NCBI GenBank assembly: GCA_963969595.1
Contig: OZ018408.1
Location: forward strand, 45,943,022-46,007,021
DNA: 64,000 nt
From: Neckera pumila
Taxonomy: Eukaryota; Streptophyta; Bryopsida; Hypnales; Neckeraceae
Direction of reading: 5' to 3'
Positions 35,743 through 46,536 of this stretch are shown here, piece by piece. The stretch's first letter is position 1. Every line of letters starts with the position of its first letter. Under the pieces are notes generated by a model that was not told the origin of the DNA, searched no databases, and saw nothing but the letters and a program-made list of their open reading frames with translations. The position numbers and the translations under genes were made by a program.

Positions 35743-36790
35743 CTAAAAAAAGAAGGTGCATACAGTAAGAAAGTCTGATTTCCCAGGTTGATCAAGCTCT
35801 TATCCCCTACACCCTAAACCCTAATTCACCAGTGATCCTTTTGGTGAGAAGAAATTGTTCATCAGCTAGTCTTCATGCCTTTTGTTGGATATACTTCACA
35901 CTGCTAGCAGGACGCTTACACTGTGAAGAATACCCATTGCAACCACACTCCCCACACTCCCCACACAAAACCCACAAAACCCACAAAACCCACCTCCGCA
36001 AACGCCCTGTATTCTTCCCGCGGCAAGCACTCATCAAACCCTCTCAAAACGAAAACGACGCAAACAATACTCCGTCAAACAACATCTTAACGTCAAAAAA
36101 CCTACCCAAAACAGCCTCATTCGCGCATCACACACGTTCTCACCCTGAAACCTAATTCCTTGTGGATGCATGGGTCCTGTCGCGCAAAATCAATGACAGC
36201 AAGCAGTAAACCCTAAAGCAATATAACTTCAAGCTTGCAATGAGGTAGAACTTACCAAACCACTTCCTGAACGTAACTTCCAGAACGCAATGAAACCCTA
36301 CTTCAATAACCAAAGTTCTGAAGATCACCCAACCCTCCACTCCGCTCCACAGACCCTAAAGTAGCACCCTCCCCCTCGATCGTCCTGGTTCTGAATTGTA
36401 GATGCAGCTTCGACTTCTAACAGTTTCCTCACAAACAACAGGAAATGGAACACACGCATAGCACCTGGAGAGTATGGGTATCCCATTTGAACGCAGTCTT
36501 CATCGTGAGAGTGGTGGCGTGAAAGCAAAATCTGTATGTGCAATGAGATCCTACTCTTTGCAAGCCAAAAAATTGTCTTACAAAAGCAGCGTCTTCAGCG
36601 TCATGTGTCCACCAATGCAATGCAGCGCTCAAGGTAACTGGCGGCTGAAGCAGAACACCTGAAGCACTAAGATCCGAAAGAGACGACAGGAACTAAACCC
36701 TAGAAGTCCGCAGTTGGGTTCATCCGCAAATTGCGCTCATCCAAACACAGTCATCCATTGACGTAGCTGGCAACCTCGATCTTCTGAAGT
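35743..36790 (-). promoter_or_regulatory. 5' flank of the DDE-like gene
   Basis: ACCCTAAACCCTAA at 35811-35824 is a double telo-repeat about 90 bp upstream of the likely ATG. Between ~35946 and 35992 there is a CCACACTCC/AAAACCCAC simple repeat. Positions 36320-36790 are balanced in base composition and contain short open frames on both strands with no recognisable domain, possibly a leader exon. No independent gene is supported. Confidence 0.35.
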
Positions 36791-37805
36791 CACTTATTCA
36801 TCTTCCACTCAACAGTATTCATCCGTTTAAGGACCTTTTAGTACAAAAAGCATTGGTTACATGAATATAAAGTTGCTTTTGGGATCTCAAACAATGACTA
36901 AAAGTGGATGGCATTACAAAATAAGATTCTCTAAAGTTTATGAAAAAAGAAAACATAATCTTCAAACCAAAATTCAATCACACTTTTCACACAACTATCC
37001 TAAAGCATTTAAGAAAGGAAGTGTTACGTCCTAAGTGGCTCATATTAGCTCGTGTGCACCCTACTCCAAATTGCTTAAAGTCACGCTTATGGGTGCTGCT
37101 ACCTTATGATGTTTTAGGATGCTAATTTTGATATGTACAAATATTGTTTAAATGTTTGAGGGTGATGTTTTGATATTTTGGAGTATTGACTTGATGTTTT
37201 TGGATGTTGTTCTATATTATTGAATTTCATTTTCATATTTTTTTACTTTAATATTTGTGGTTGCTTTAAAAGTATGATATCAAAATGGTTGTTTATTTTA
37301 CATAGTACTAATATTAAATTAGTATACAAATAGCCTTCAACTTAGTATTTGAATTGAGTCTTAATTTTATTTGTTGGTTTTTTAACCAATTGCTTTTACA
37401 AATTTAAAGGAAATGACCGTTATGCCTTAAAAAATAGTTTTTTCTATTGAGTTAAATGACTATACACCCCAAAGATGCAAACATGTTGTCCCTTCTTGCC
37501 ACCTCCAACTCAAAAAATCCAAGACCATCAATGTGATTGAGCAAACTCACCCCCCTTTCCATGCCATCAATCTAGATTAAACCAAAAAAACATTTTGATT
37601 GAATTCCCATTATTGATCTTGAATACAATATACAAGATATGAAATAATATAATTATACATACATGATGAATATATGGATGAACAAATATCTTGTATAGAT
37701 TGCAGTGACAACAGCTTTCAAAATATTTAAAGATGAGAGGCGTATAAAATAAATTTCACAAGCACATTACAATTGCCAATTTGTTAATTGGCAAATTGTG
37801 TCACC

Positions 37806-38114
37806 ATGGCTAAGCTTGGGCAACAACCAAATGACGAAGAGGGACTATTAAATGACATGGAAAAAGAAGGGCAAAAATTGAATCATCCTCTAACTCCCCA
37901 TTCACTGGTGGTGCCTATTCAAGTCACTCCAATATTAGCACAACAGGAACTTCTTAATGCCTTTGGGATCATTTATTTGCAAACTAGAGATAAAAAGGGC
38001 CCAAAAAAGTATTGTGCAGAATTTACCAATGCTTATGGAATTCTATACTCATGCCAAAATTGTGAACTAAAGCCAAACTTTACAAGAAGAATAAAAGTCT
38101 TTTATTGCTTCTAA
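37806..38114 (+). CDS. Hypothetical 102-residue frame
   Basis: An ATG-initiated frame with non-random composition: an acidic start (NDEEGLLNDMEKEG), a middle section (SLVVPIQVTPILAQQELLNAFGIIYLQT) and Cys residues in YCAEF and CQNC near the end. I recognise no family and see no neighbouring exons. It could be a fragment of a dead gene or chance. Confidence 0.2.
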   Translation: MAKLGQQPNDEEGLLNDMEKEGQKLNHPLTPHSLVVPIQVTPILAQQELLNAFGIIYLQTRDKKGPKKYCAEFTNAYGILYSCQNCELKPNFTRRIKVFYCF

Positions 38115-38610
38115 GATGCTTTCAACATCCAATTTAGAAAAATTAGCAAGATTTGTTTAAAGTGACAATGAAAGACACTTGTGAAGTTGCATGTGCACCG
38201 CCCTTCCACATCAATCCGGTTAACAAACTTTAGCATACACTCTCACAATTACAGCACTTAAGTAAGCTCATTTTGGAACATTGCAAAGTAGTTGAAATAG
38301 ACCAATGTTTAGTGCTAGGCTCAATTGAAGATGAAAAGTACTTCTAATGGTACTTTGAAGTCTTGCTAGAAAAATAGGCTTGGCAAACATTTTTCCATTA
38401 TTGTGCACATGTTTGGCCAAAAGTACTTTTCCTTGGAGAATTTCCTTTACAAGGAAGCTATTGACTCTTCAAAAAAAGTTGGCAAGGAGGGGGGGTGGAA
38501 TTTGGACTAGTGGATTAGTACCCTTACTATTACCGTTCTTTTCCTTGCTTTCATGAAATGAAGCATTCTTTGCGGTTCAAATCCAAAGTATCCACCTTGA
38601 CTTCAAAGTT

Positions 38611-38678
38611 CTAATGTGGATTGTTTGTATTATGTTGTTTACTTCTAATGTGGATTGTTTGTATTATGTTGTGCAAAA
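38611..38678. repeat. Two-copy 34-bp tandem repeat
   Basis: CTAATGTGGATTGTTTGTAT then TATGTTGT is repeated with a period of 34 bp. Confidence 0.85.
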
Positions 38679-40020
38679 CATTAACACTACAATTGGGCAA
38701 TCTTAATTGTAGCAAGTAGGATTCAATTTCCTTATTAGTGACAATTTAATTTGTTCATGTATGACTTGCATTCTATTGAAAAGCATATCATTCCACAAAA
38801 AACCTGAAAGAATCCTTCATTTTACAGGATTATAAAACATATACTTTTCTACGACCTTCAAAAAAAACTAGCCATTGTTTGACATATTCTTGTACCACTT
38901 AGCAATTTGAGCGATTAGAAAAGACCAAAAACTAGCCATATCTAATGTGTTGAAAATTTATCTTAAGTGTTGCAACTTCTACTTTACCAAACAAAAAGAA
39001 ATAATGGAAACTTCCACATTTTATCTTCAAATTAATTGTTTGTTTTTACCAATGCAATTCCTTATCTTAGATAGTTTTTTTACACATGGATATTGCATTT
39101 TGCACATTAACCTAAATCCATCTATAGATTGTTAGTATGGACTATGCAATCTTGATTGGGTGATTGAAAAAGATTTTATTCACCTAAATGGCAAAATCAA
39201 GCATCTTGGGCTCAAAACCAAGAAATCTATCTATTGGCCTACTACTAGCAAACCTATTGAGATTAAAGCACCAAAAGCCTTCTAAAAGTGCATCTCTTAC
39301 TTCTTCTCTTATATTAGGTGCAAATTCTGTCATGATTTCATCCGTCTACATGGTTTTTCATTCATTCATTCTTACTAAACCCTAATGACATCCAAACATT
39401 TTCTTGATAAAATGTCACACCTTGATGAAATCTTTTGGTAAAATGATTGCATTGCAATGGACTTGACACTAGTATATAATAAAACATCAAGAGGATATCA
39501 ACAAATGCAATGTGCTTCTTGCCCACCTCATAAAGGTCAGATCCACCTCAAAATGGGCTGATCCAAGGAGTTCAAGGAGAAGACAAGTGTCCCATTCTTT
39601 TTCTTTTTGCAAATACTATTCAAATTTTAGTGACCACCGTGCATTGCAAGCTTGACCATGAACTGAAAATAGTTGGAATGTTATGAAATTTTATATGTAC
39701 ATTCTCAACAGACTCTCTTTCATTGAGTACCAAAAAGGCATCATTTCAAAATATTGTCACAAAGATATGCTCTTTCAAAGTGCGTTGCCCTGTATTTCCA
39801 TTGACCCAAGAAAAACTTCAAAATTAAATATCTCCTAAACTATGCAGTCAAATAATCTGAAATTTTTGAAATGCACAATTTCAATGTTAACTTCAAAATC
39901 CTACGTTTCCATCTATCCAATTTGAAAAAAATATGAGCAAACAAATTGCTCTCAAGATGTTGGCAGTTTTGGCCCATTTTGAAAGAACACCCCCATTAGG
40001 TCATTATTAGGGATTAAAGT

Positions 40021-40285
40021 AAATACACCTAAAATCGCACACTACATATTTTTTCCCAACAGATTTCCTCATAGCTATTTATAAGACTCTATGATCACTT
40101 TCAGATACACTATTTTCAACACTTTGAAAGTTTGTAGTTTGTTCACACAATGTCCAAAAAATGCATTCTAGGAGAATCCAGAATCTCGTTTTTGACTACC
40201 AATGGGACCCCACAAAAAAATATCAATATAATAGTGAAAACCATTCTCAATCATGTTGAATTGCTTAACTAAGCAATTTAAGGTG
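40021..40285. mobile_element. Small inverted-terminus element, copy 1
   Basis: Starts AAATACACCTAAAATCGCAC and ends GCAATTTAAGGTGG, which are mutually inverted at the ends. Internal blocks ACTCTATGATC, GCATTCTAGGAGAATC and TGACTACCAATG.GACCCC match the element at 47988-48271. About 265 bp, no coding capacity, MITE-like. Confidence 0.65.
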
Positions 40286-40732
40286 GAAGGTGGAAACACC
40301 CAATAGCGTTCATGTACCTAATCTTTGTTCCTAGATGGATTAAACTGTCCTTAAACTTCCATTGAATGGTCTTTGCCGTGTATCATAAAGTTTTTTCCTC
40401 TCTTCATTGTGATTGGGTAAGTGCTAAATTTGTCAAAATTCAGATTTGAATTCACCTATTGGACGGTTTTAGTGGTCTAGGGGAGTGCAACTTTGAAAAT
40501 TCATAGAAAATATATGCCAAGTCCGAATAATCTTTTTTTTTCTTCAAAAATTCATGATTTTCTCTCGCCAACACCACAAAAATATTAATTTTTTGAAATG
40601 GTGCCTCTAAGTATGCTGAATTCTTTATTTTGACAGTTTTGGGTGCTTCCACCTTAGTTACCTTAAAGCTCCAAAAATTATCCCGAACCCTGATGAAACC
40701 ACTGCGCCCCCCTATGCATATTGCATACTTTA

Positions 40733-41471
40733 AAGCATCACCACCCGGCTTGCAAAATGCAAGCCAGGTTGCAAGCCTGGCACTCCATTTTGCAAGCCGG
40801 GGAAGAAGGCCATCCCACCCACAGCCTCTTAAGAGGCCGTCGCCATCCAATGAGCTACATCCACATTCACGGATCATGTTTTCTTGTTTTTGGAAAAAGT
40901 GGAAAAGGCGCTTGTCTCATGCGGTTTACAAGCCAGTTTGCAAGCCGCCCTTTGCCTTGCAAAAGAGCCCGGTTTTGCAAGCCACCGGAAGCTTTTGGCT
41001 TGACCTCTTAAGAGCATCCCCACCCGTCTTGCATATTGGATGACTTGTTAAGAGAGGCTTGCAAAATTGCCCCACCCGTCTTGCATAATGGATGAACTTG
41101 TTAAGAAGCCAAGCTAAAAGTCGCCAGTGGCTTGCAAAACCGGGCTCTTTTGCAAGCCAAAGGGTGGCTTGCAAACTGGCTTGCAAACTGCATGAGACAA
41201 ACACTTTTCTACTTTCCCAAAAAGCAAGGACATGATCCGTGAATGTGGACGTAGCTCATTGGATGGCAATGGCCTCTTAAGAGGCCACGGGTGGGACAAC
41301 CCTTCTTCCCCGGCTTGCAAAATAGACTGCCAGGCTTGTAACTTGGCTTGCATTTTGCAAGCCAGGTGGTGATGCTCTAACAAGTTCATCCAGATTATGC
41401 TAGACGGGTGGGACCATTTTGCAAGCCGGTGGCTACAAGTCATCCAATATGCAAGACGGGTGGGGATGCTT
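40733..41471. mobile_element. Fold-back element with ~270-bp inverted arms
   Basis: 40735-41005 and the reverse complement of ~41100-41378 agree almost throughout. Landmarks in both arms are GGCTTGCAAAATGCAAGCC, CTCTTAAGAGGCC, CATCCAATGAGCTAC, GGATCATGT, TTGTCTCATGC and AAAAGAGCCCGGTTTTGCAAG. The outer ends read AAGCATCACCACCCGG and CGGGTGGGGATGCTT and are flanked by TTA on both sides (40730-40732 and 41472-41474). That fits a 3-bp target duplication such as PIF/Harbinger elements make. The centre and right tail reuse the same CCCACCCGTCTTGCAT words. Open frames inside are by-products of the palindrome. Confidence 0.85.
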
Positions 41472-41683
41472 TTACCCCTTTCCGTTGTCGTGGCCTATAA
41501 GTTGGTTGTGTGTTTGGCTTTTTCCGAAGCCGGCCCCTGCCCTGCCCCTGCCCAGGTCCTGTACCTGGCAGGTACAGAAGTACAGTCACTCCCTGCACTG
41601 CAGGGTCGGTCCAGCTTGAAAAACGGAGCCACCCAGACACAGGTAGTCAGTAAGTAGTCCAGGCAGTCAGGCATCGGGTCAGA

Positions 41684-41729
41684 CTTGGCTTGGCTTGGCT
41701 TGGCTTGGCTTGGCTTGGCTTGGCTTGGC
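41684..41729. repeat. (CTTGG)9 microsatellite
   Basis: A perfect 5-bp tandem run of about nine units, giving a meaningless WLGLAWLGLAW-type translation. Confidence 0.95.
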
Positions 41730-42276
41730 AGGAGTGCCTTCGGCTTTGGCTTTGCCGCTTTGCCTTTGCTCAGGTGAGATTCCAGAAGCTGCAGATCCCA
41801 GTGGAGCTGCAGGGGCCACTGGGAATGCATGCATGGCGCCTGCAGCCTGCAGCCCCAGCAGCAGCAGGAAAGGAGTCCAAGTCGGACCATGCGAAGCTTA
41901 TTACTACCAATGTACGGGGAGTATCGGCATTTAGTTACAAGTTAGCCGGTTGAAATCAAGAATTGCCTAATTGATTTCAAAATCTTTGGAAAAAAATCGA
42001 CCATTTAAGAGGAAAATCAAAGAATATTCTCTATTTTTTATAGGCCTAGCCGAGAGAATGATTCAAACAACCGTTTGGCCCAAGAAAAAGTAGGATTTCA
42101 GCCGGTTGTGCTAAAAATCTCCCTGGACTGTGATTACTACTAGGGGAATATGATGGACATGCAAATCATAATAATGCAACAGCAAATGAACAAATCGTTT
42201 GGCTTCTAAACCTATCAGCTTATTAAGGTATGAAGGAGGTTGTAAAACAGAGCGGGCATTAAAAGCGAACAAGATT

Positions 42277-42550
42277 CAGAGGTACATTTTGCTTTCTTCA
42301 ATGTACAAACTATGCACATTTCAGAAGGTGGTCGCTTTTGATGACCGCAAATGACCACTTTTTTCCAACTTCAAAAATTTGTAACTAATTCCACAAAGGT
42401 CCAAAAAAAATGAAACAACTTGGGTGAGATGTCAATTCCACTTGTCTTTCAAGAAAAATTTACTGAAAAATATTTCAAGATGTTTTACCTCTCCAAAATT
42501 CAATTTCAGCGCTTAGATGGTTTCTTCATGGACCTCCTACCTTACTCAAG
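42277..42550. repeat. Dispersed repeat, copy 3 (AGAGGTACATTTTG family)
   Basis: Same ordered blocks as 15546-15810, continuing through GAAAAATTTACTGAAAAATA, TTTCAAGATG and GCGCTTAGATGG. An open frame continues to 42782 but shows no recognisable domain and is not called. Confidence 0.72.
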
Positions 42551-43071
42551 AAAAGATGGAACATTTCCTTCCCTTGGAGAGGCAAAACAGGCAGCCATCG
42601 ATCTTAAACTGCCATTGATCTTCATCTTCATCTTCACTCTGTGTAAGTTAAGAAGTTCCATCTCCAAAATCCATTACGGACCCAAGCAACTAACTGATGT
42701 ATTAGATAACCAACGAGCCGCGGTAGTGGCGAGTAGGTTATCGGACATAACCGATTGTTCACTTTTCAATCATGACCTTTGATCTTCATGATCCAAAGGT
42801 GTAGGAAGCAAATTGAAAGGAGAGAAGGTTATAAATTGCAACTTGTAATGGCAATGTTGATGAGTTGCCAATGGGATGGTGCCACGTAAGTGTTGAAAAC
42901 TCAACAACCGGTTATGCGGAAGAAACTGGTGTAATAACAGAAAGTCAAACTTGGTTCCTTCATTTCGCGACGTCCGTCTCACTGTCCAGTCGGGTTCTTG
43001 GCTGCGTTGCAACTGAACCTTCTTTCACTTGCCAAGGAGGAAAATGGGACCAGTCTAATAATAAGAATACT
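42551..43071. other. Intergenic, no gene supported
   Basis: Balanced base composition with short frames on both strands but no recognisable domain or repeat. Confidence 0.4.
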
Positions 43072-43198
43072 AAGTTAAACTATAATACTGTTGGCCTCCC
43101 ACCAGGCCACAAGTGGCTGGTGGGCTTGTAATTTATCCCCCTGAGAAAACAGGGCCTGTTTCATTTGTTTCCCAAAAAAAAAAAAAAAAGTTAAACTA
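43072..43198 (+). mobile_element. SINE-like retroposon 1 with 11-bp target duplication
   Basis: A ~105-bp insert (43083-43187) ends in TTTCATTTGTTTCCC and a run of about 15 A. It is flanked by AAGTTAAACTA on the left (43072-43082) and right (43188-43198). The body contains GGCCACAAGTGGC (part of a CCCACCAGGCC/GGCTGGTGGG hairpin) and GGGCTTGTAATTTA, similar to the inserts at 44620-44718 and 50098-50242. No coding capacity. Confidence 0.8.
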
Positions 43199-43223
43199 CA
43201 GTAGGCGCAGTGGCGGTTTGGGG

Positions 43224-43456
43224 GGCCAGGGAGGATTGACCTCTATTGTCCCATTGGAAGGGTAAATGTAAAAACTGCCCCTTATTTTGTGCCGCTCAAA
43301 TTTTGTATTTCTTCGCGACCTTAACTAATTCGGGGCCTTTGATTGCAAATATGAATTTAGAAATTGCAAATTTCATCAAATGTGGCATATAAAGAAATTT
43401 CAGTGTTTTCTGCAAGGGTCAAACTTGGGGCAATAGAGGGGTCAATCCCCCTGGCC
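43224..43456. mobile_element. MITE with GGCCAGGG termini
   Basis: The left end GGCCAGGGAGGATTGACC and right end GGTCAATCCCCCTGGCC are inverted repeats extending about 25 bp. A partial second copy of its left half lies at 43770-43866. Internal words GATTGCAAATATGAATT and AATTTCAGTGTTTTC recur in the 46546-46813 element, which has different ends. No target duplication was resolved. Confidence 0.75.
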
Positions 43457-43866
43457 GGTTTTTTGGGGGGGAATCATAGTCCTGGAGGGCATATTTGGAA
43501 GTTGCAGCTCTACTAGCCTACTTAGCTACTCTACTTCGGGTCCTGCTCCTCCGTCTCTAAGCAACTGAAAGTCGTGGTGGAAGAGCACGCAATTGGTGGT
43601 GGACACTCTCGGGCTTTGCATGAGTTCAGTTTAAGCTTAGTCTTGGCAGAGCAATCAGTCCAGTCCAGCAGTGCGGACGACATTATTGGGAGTAAGTAGG
43701 TTACACTATTAGTGTAGGCCACTTCAATTAAGAAACAGAGATAAATTTCGGGGACTCACTGGAGACAGCGGCCAGGGAGGACTGACCCCTGTATTGCCCC
43801 CGTAAAAAGGTAAATGTAAAATTTGCCCCCTATTTTGTGCTACTTAAATTTTGTATTTCTTCACAT
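43457..43866. other. Intergenic with truncated MITE copy
   Basis: 43770-43866 repeats the left half of the preceding MITE (GGCCAGGGAGGACTGACC, TTTTGTGCTACTTAAATT). The rest has no supported gene. Confidence 0.55.
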
Positions 43867-44110
43867 CTCTTAACTCCTAAGGACCGAGGCCCTTTTTCTG
43901 CCAAAAAACACTCAAAATTGTCATTTCTATAGCAAAAAGTAAAAAAATTTGAAAAAGTTTTTTTTCCACATTTAACTGTAGGATCTTACACCTAACTAGT
44001 ATGAGAGTGTGCGGAAAAAATTTCAGAATTTTTGACCGCACAGATTGCAAGATATCTGCGTTTAAAGTGGAAAAAACAAGTTTTTCAGCACATTGTGGGA
44101 CCACATTGTG
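43867..44110 (+). mobile_element. Family X non-coding element, truncated copy 6
   Basis: Begins TTAACTCCTAAGGACC, a variant of the family end. It then follows the left part of the 45.1-kb and 55.4-kb copies: AAATTGTCATTT, TAGGATCTTA, GAGTGTGCGGAAAAAATTTC and GATTGCAAGATATCTGCG. It stops before the MITE at 44145. Confidence 0.65.
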
Positions 44111-44144
44111 GCACATTGGGTCAAAGCGTGCCGGGGATGGGGAG

Positions 44145-44453
44145 CTACACTAAAAATGATATTTAGTGTAGTATGACATTTAGTGTTTTACCTCCCTACC
44201 AGCCATTTTACTTGTCTTCAATTTTACTTGTCTTCAATTTTACTTGTCTTCAATTTTACTTGTCTTCAATCTTTTTCTTTGCAAATTCATTTTTTTAACG
44301 TGTTCTAACACTAAATGTAAACCTTTTCAGATTTCAGATTTACCATAGAGCATGTTTAGTGTTAGAAATTAGATTTAGTGTTACTTACTTATGATATTTA
44401 GTGTCAAGGTTCGTAATTAGTGTTGCCAACACTAAATATCATTTTTAGTGTAG
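44145..44453. mobile_element. MITE with perfect 25-bp inverted ends and TA flanks
   Basis: The ends read CTACACTAAAAATGATATTT and, inverted, AAATATCATTTTTAGTGTAG, identical over 25 bp. Both can be read as TA plus CACTAAAA, i.e. a TA target duplication as made by Tc1/mariner-class elements. Several further copies of AACACTAAAT/ATTTAGTGTT lie inside, and 44206-44269 is four tandem copies of TTTTACTTGTCTTCAA. Possibly mobilised by a pogo-type transposase like the relic at 18.4 kb (inference). Confidence 0.85.
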
Positions 44454-44599
44454 TGTTTGGAAAGCTCATTTTGGAATGACCAATCTTCTTTTGTCCCTTC
44501 CTTATGAATAGGTGACTCTCTTTTTCTTCCCGGCCCTGCCCAAATCCGGGCCGGGAGCTTGGCCGTGAATGGGTGGCGATGCTCTTACCTTATTGGAAT

Positions 44600-44738
44600 A
44601 GAACTTAGCAGGAGATTCCCTTAGCTCTCTGTCGTTCACCTGCGGCTGTGGCTTTTATTAGCAATTTTGTTTCATTTGTTTTAAGAATACATTTTTTAAA
44701 TAAATAAAAAAATAGAAAAGAACTAAGCAGGAGATTCC
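44600..44738 (+). mobile_element. SINE-like retroposon 2 with 20-bp target duplication
   Basis: The body 44620-44718 contains CTGCGGCTGTGGCTTTTATT and ends TTTCATTTGTTTT plus an A-rich tail. Flanks are AGAACTTAGCAGGAGATTCC (44600-44619) and the same sequence with one change (44719-44738). It shares its 3' end with the 43.1-kb and 50.1-kb inserts. Confidence 0.8.
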
Positions 44739-45099
44739 AATTGAGTGTCATTGCAAGTGAGACTGAGAGCCAGGTGGATCTGCCTGTCAGTCAGTCCATC
44801 ATAAAGACCGACCGACGGTGAATACCTGCCTGAGTGGTAAATAACAAACCACTTGGTTCCCATCAATAATGCACTCCCTCCCTCGGGCTAAATGAAGACC
44901 AGTTCAAATCAGCACTCACGCAGTCCACTGTTGAATGATATTGAGAATTATGGACCCAAGGACCCAAGGACCTCATCGTCCTTGCGACCTTGCCGTTATT
45001 ATTAGTATTAAATTTTTCTTGACAGAAAATGAAACCGGAATTTCATTGCGAAGGGTTCAGTTCCCCTTATTCAGTATGTAAAAAAATGTAATTATTAAA
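44739..45099. other. Intergenic, no gene supported
   Basis: Short unremarkable stretch between two mobile elements. No coding or RNA feature seen. Confidence 0.5.
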
Positions 45100-46359
45100 T
45101 TAACCCCAAAAGGACCAAGCTGCATTTTTTGGCAGCATAGCGATTTTGGATAGCTCACTACGAATAAAGTTTTCATTTTTTTTTCTTTGAAAATTTTACA
45201 CAACATGTGCCCAAGGAGTAGCTTTAAGGCCCAATAGTTTTTTGTAACTTTTTGACCTCTAATGGCCCAAGGGCAATTTCTGGCTCCGAAACTACTAAAA
45301 ACTGCCATTTTTGTTGCAATCCCTTAAGAAAGCAAAAAAAATTGTTTTTCAAAATTCTAATCGTGGAATCTTGTACTTCACTTGTCTAAGAGTGTGCAGT
45401 AAAAATTTCATGAAGTTTGACTATGCGGATTGGAAAATATTAGCATTTGAAGTTGAAAAAAAAAAACTTTTTTGAACTGTGGCCTGCAATTTCAGATGAC
45501 TTTGACGTCCATTTGTAGATTTTTTTTTGCACTACACACCATCGGATTAAATTTTTGTATGTTGAACATTTGAGCTGAGAGTCGAGGGAAAAAATTTCAT
45601 AATGTCAAAACTTGATTTTCACATATAAAAAATTTGTTAAGTAGAAGTAGGTCCCAAATTGAATGAAACACTAAATCGTTAATAGCTCTTAGGTGGAATT
45701 AAAACACCATAATTCCAATAGTGGGATTGTTCTTGCAAACAAATTTAACCATTTCAAAAAAAAAAATTGAATAAATTTGAAAATTGCATTCAAAAATGAA
45801 TTCTATAAGTTGTTTTTTGAAGGAGATGCTAAACTGCCCAAAAAACAAGATTGTCTATAACTTTCTCATTATGAGTCCAAATAGAATGAATCAAAGCTTC
45901 AAATGTAGACAAAAACATGATCTTTGAGAATTTCTTTTAAAAAAAATTACAATTTTTTACAAATTTCTTTCCTGTCCAGTGAGTTGCTTTTTTGACTTCG
46001 GATGGCATAACTTTTGCTCCCGAGCACCGATTGAAGAAAAAATTATATTTTTAGAAAGCTAATGTGACTCCCTATCTTCCAAAAAAGTTTCAAAAAATCA
46101 CCCCAAAATTTCAGGTCACACGAACTTGCCCAAAATCCCAAGTGTCCCTCAGAGGGGACTTAAAAAAAAGTGGGATTGACTTTGGGCCTTTAGGGGTTAA
46201 CTTTGTAGTCAATAGTTACAAAAATTGTTGGACCTTAAAGCTACTCCTCGTGCACATGCTGTGTAAAATTTTCAAAGAAAAAAAAATAAAAACTCCATTC
46301 GTAGTGAGCTGCCCAAAATCACTATGTTGCCGAAAAATGCAGCTTATCCTTTAGGGGTT
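45100..46359 (+). mobile_element. Family X non-coding element, copy 1 (best preserved)
   Basis: Starts TTAACCCCAAAAGGACC and ends CCTTTAGGGGTTAA. About 165 bp at each end form imperfect inverted repeats (landmarks AGCTGCATTTTT, GCTCACTACGAAT, TTTGAAAATTTTACACA, GGAGTAGCTTTAAGG). A second CCTTTAGGGGTTAA lies inside at ~46186-46201, suggesting nested or duplicated ends. The core (45290-46150) matches copies at 29.7, 48.7 (reversed) and, more distantly, 55.4 kb. There is no open frame of note, so it is presumably non-autonomous and moved by proteins encoded elsewhere. Confidence 0.8.
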
Positions 46360-46490
46360 AAATTAAATGAAGATTTGAAACTTACGGACAAATTTCATCA
46401 ATAAAAGAAAAAGTAAGTAGTTTTCCAGTTTAGTTTCCCATTGGCGGCCCTCTTTTTATTTAGCTTGTCCTGGGCACCTAGGGTCATCTC

Positions 46491-46536
46491 TTTTTTTTTT
46501 TTTTTTTGAAACACAAGGACCTGGGTCCTCAGTACA
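46491..46536 (-). mobile_element. SINE-like remnant (3' end, reversed)
   Basis: A run of about 17 T followed by GAAACACAAGGACC reads on the minus strand as GGTCCTTGTGTTTC plus poly-A, resembling the 3' end of the other SINE-like inserts. It is cut short by the MITE insertion at 46546. No target duplication identified. Confidence 0.4.

Larger units (their letters stand above)
36791..40020. other. AT-rich intergenic DNA
   Basis: No gene with recognisable domains. It contains one modest ATG-initiated frame (37806-38114) and a small tandem repeat (38611-38678), both listed. The remainder is AT-rich single-copy-looking DNA. Confidence 0.45.

Noticed and set aside
40452..41443. Several overlapping frames rich in Ala, Cys and Lys
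   Set aside because: They are by-products of the fold-back element's inverted arms and appear on both strands symmetrically.
41495..41953. Open frames across the CTTGG repeat on both strands
   Set aside because: They arise from the 5-bp microsatellite and adjacent simple sequence; no domain is present.
42420..42782. 120-codon frame overlapping a dispersed repeat
   Set aside because: It begins inside the repeat without an ATG context and lacks any domain; homologous repeat copies do not keep the frame open.
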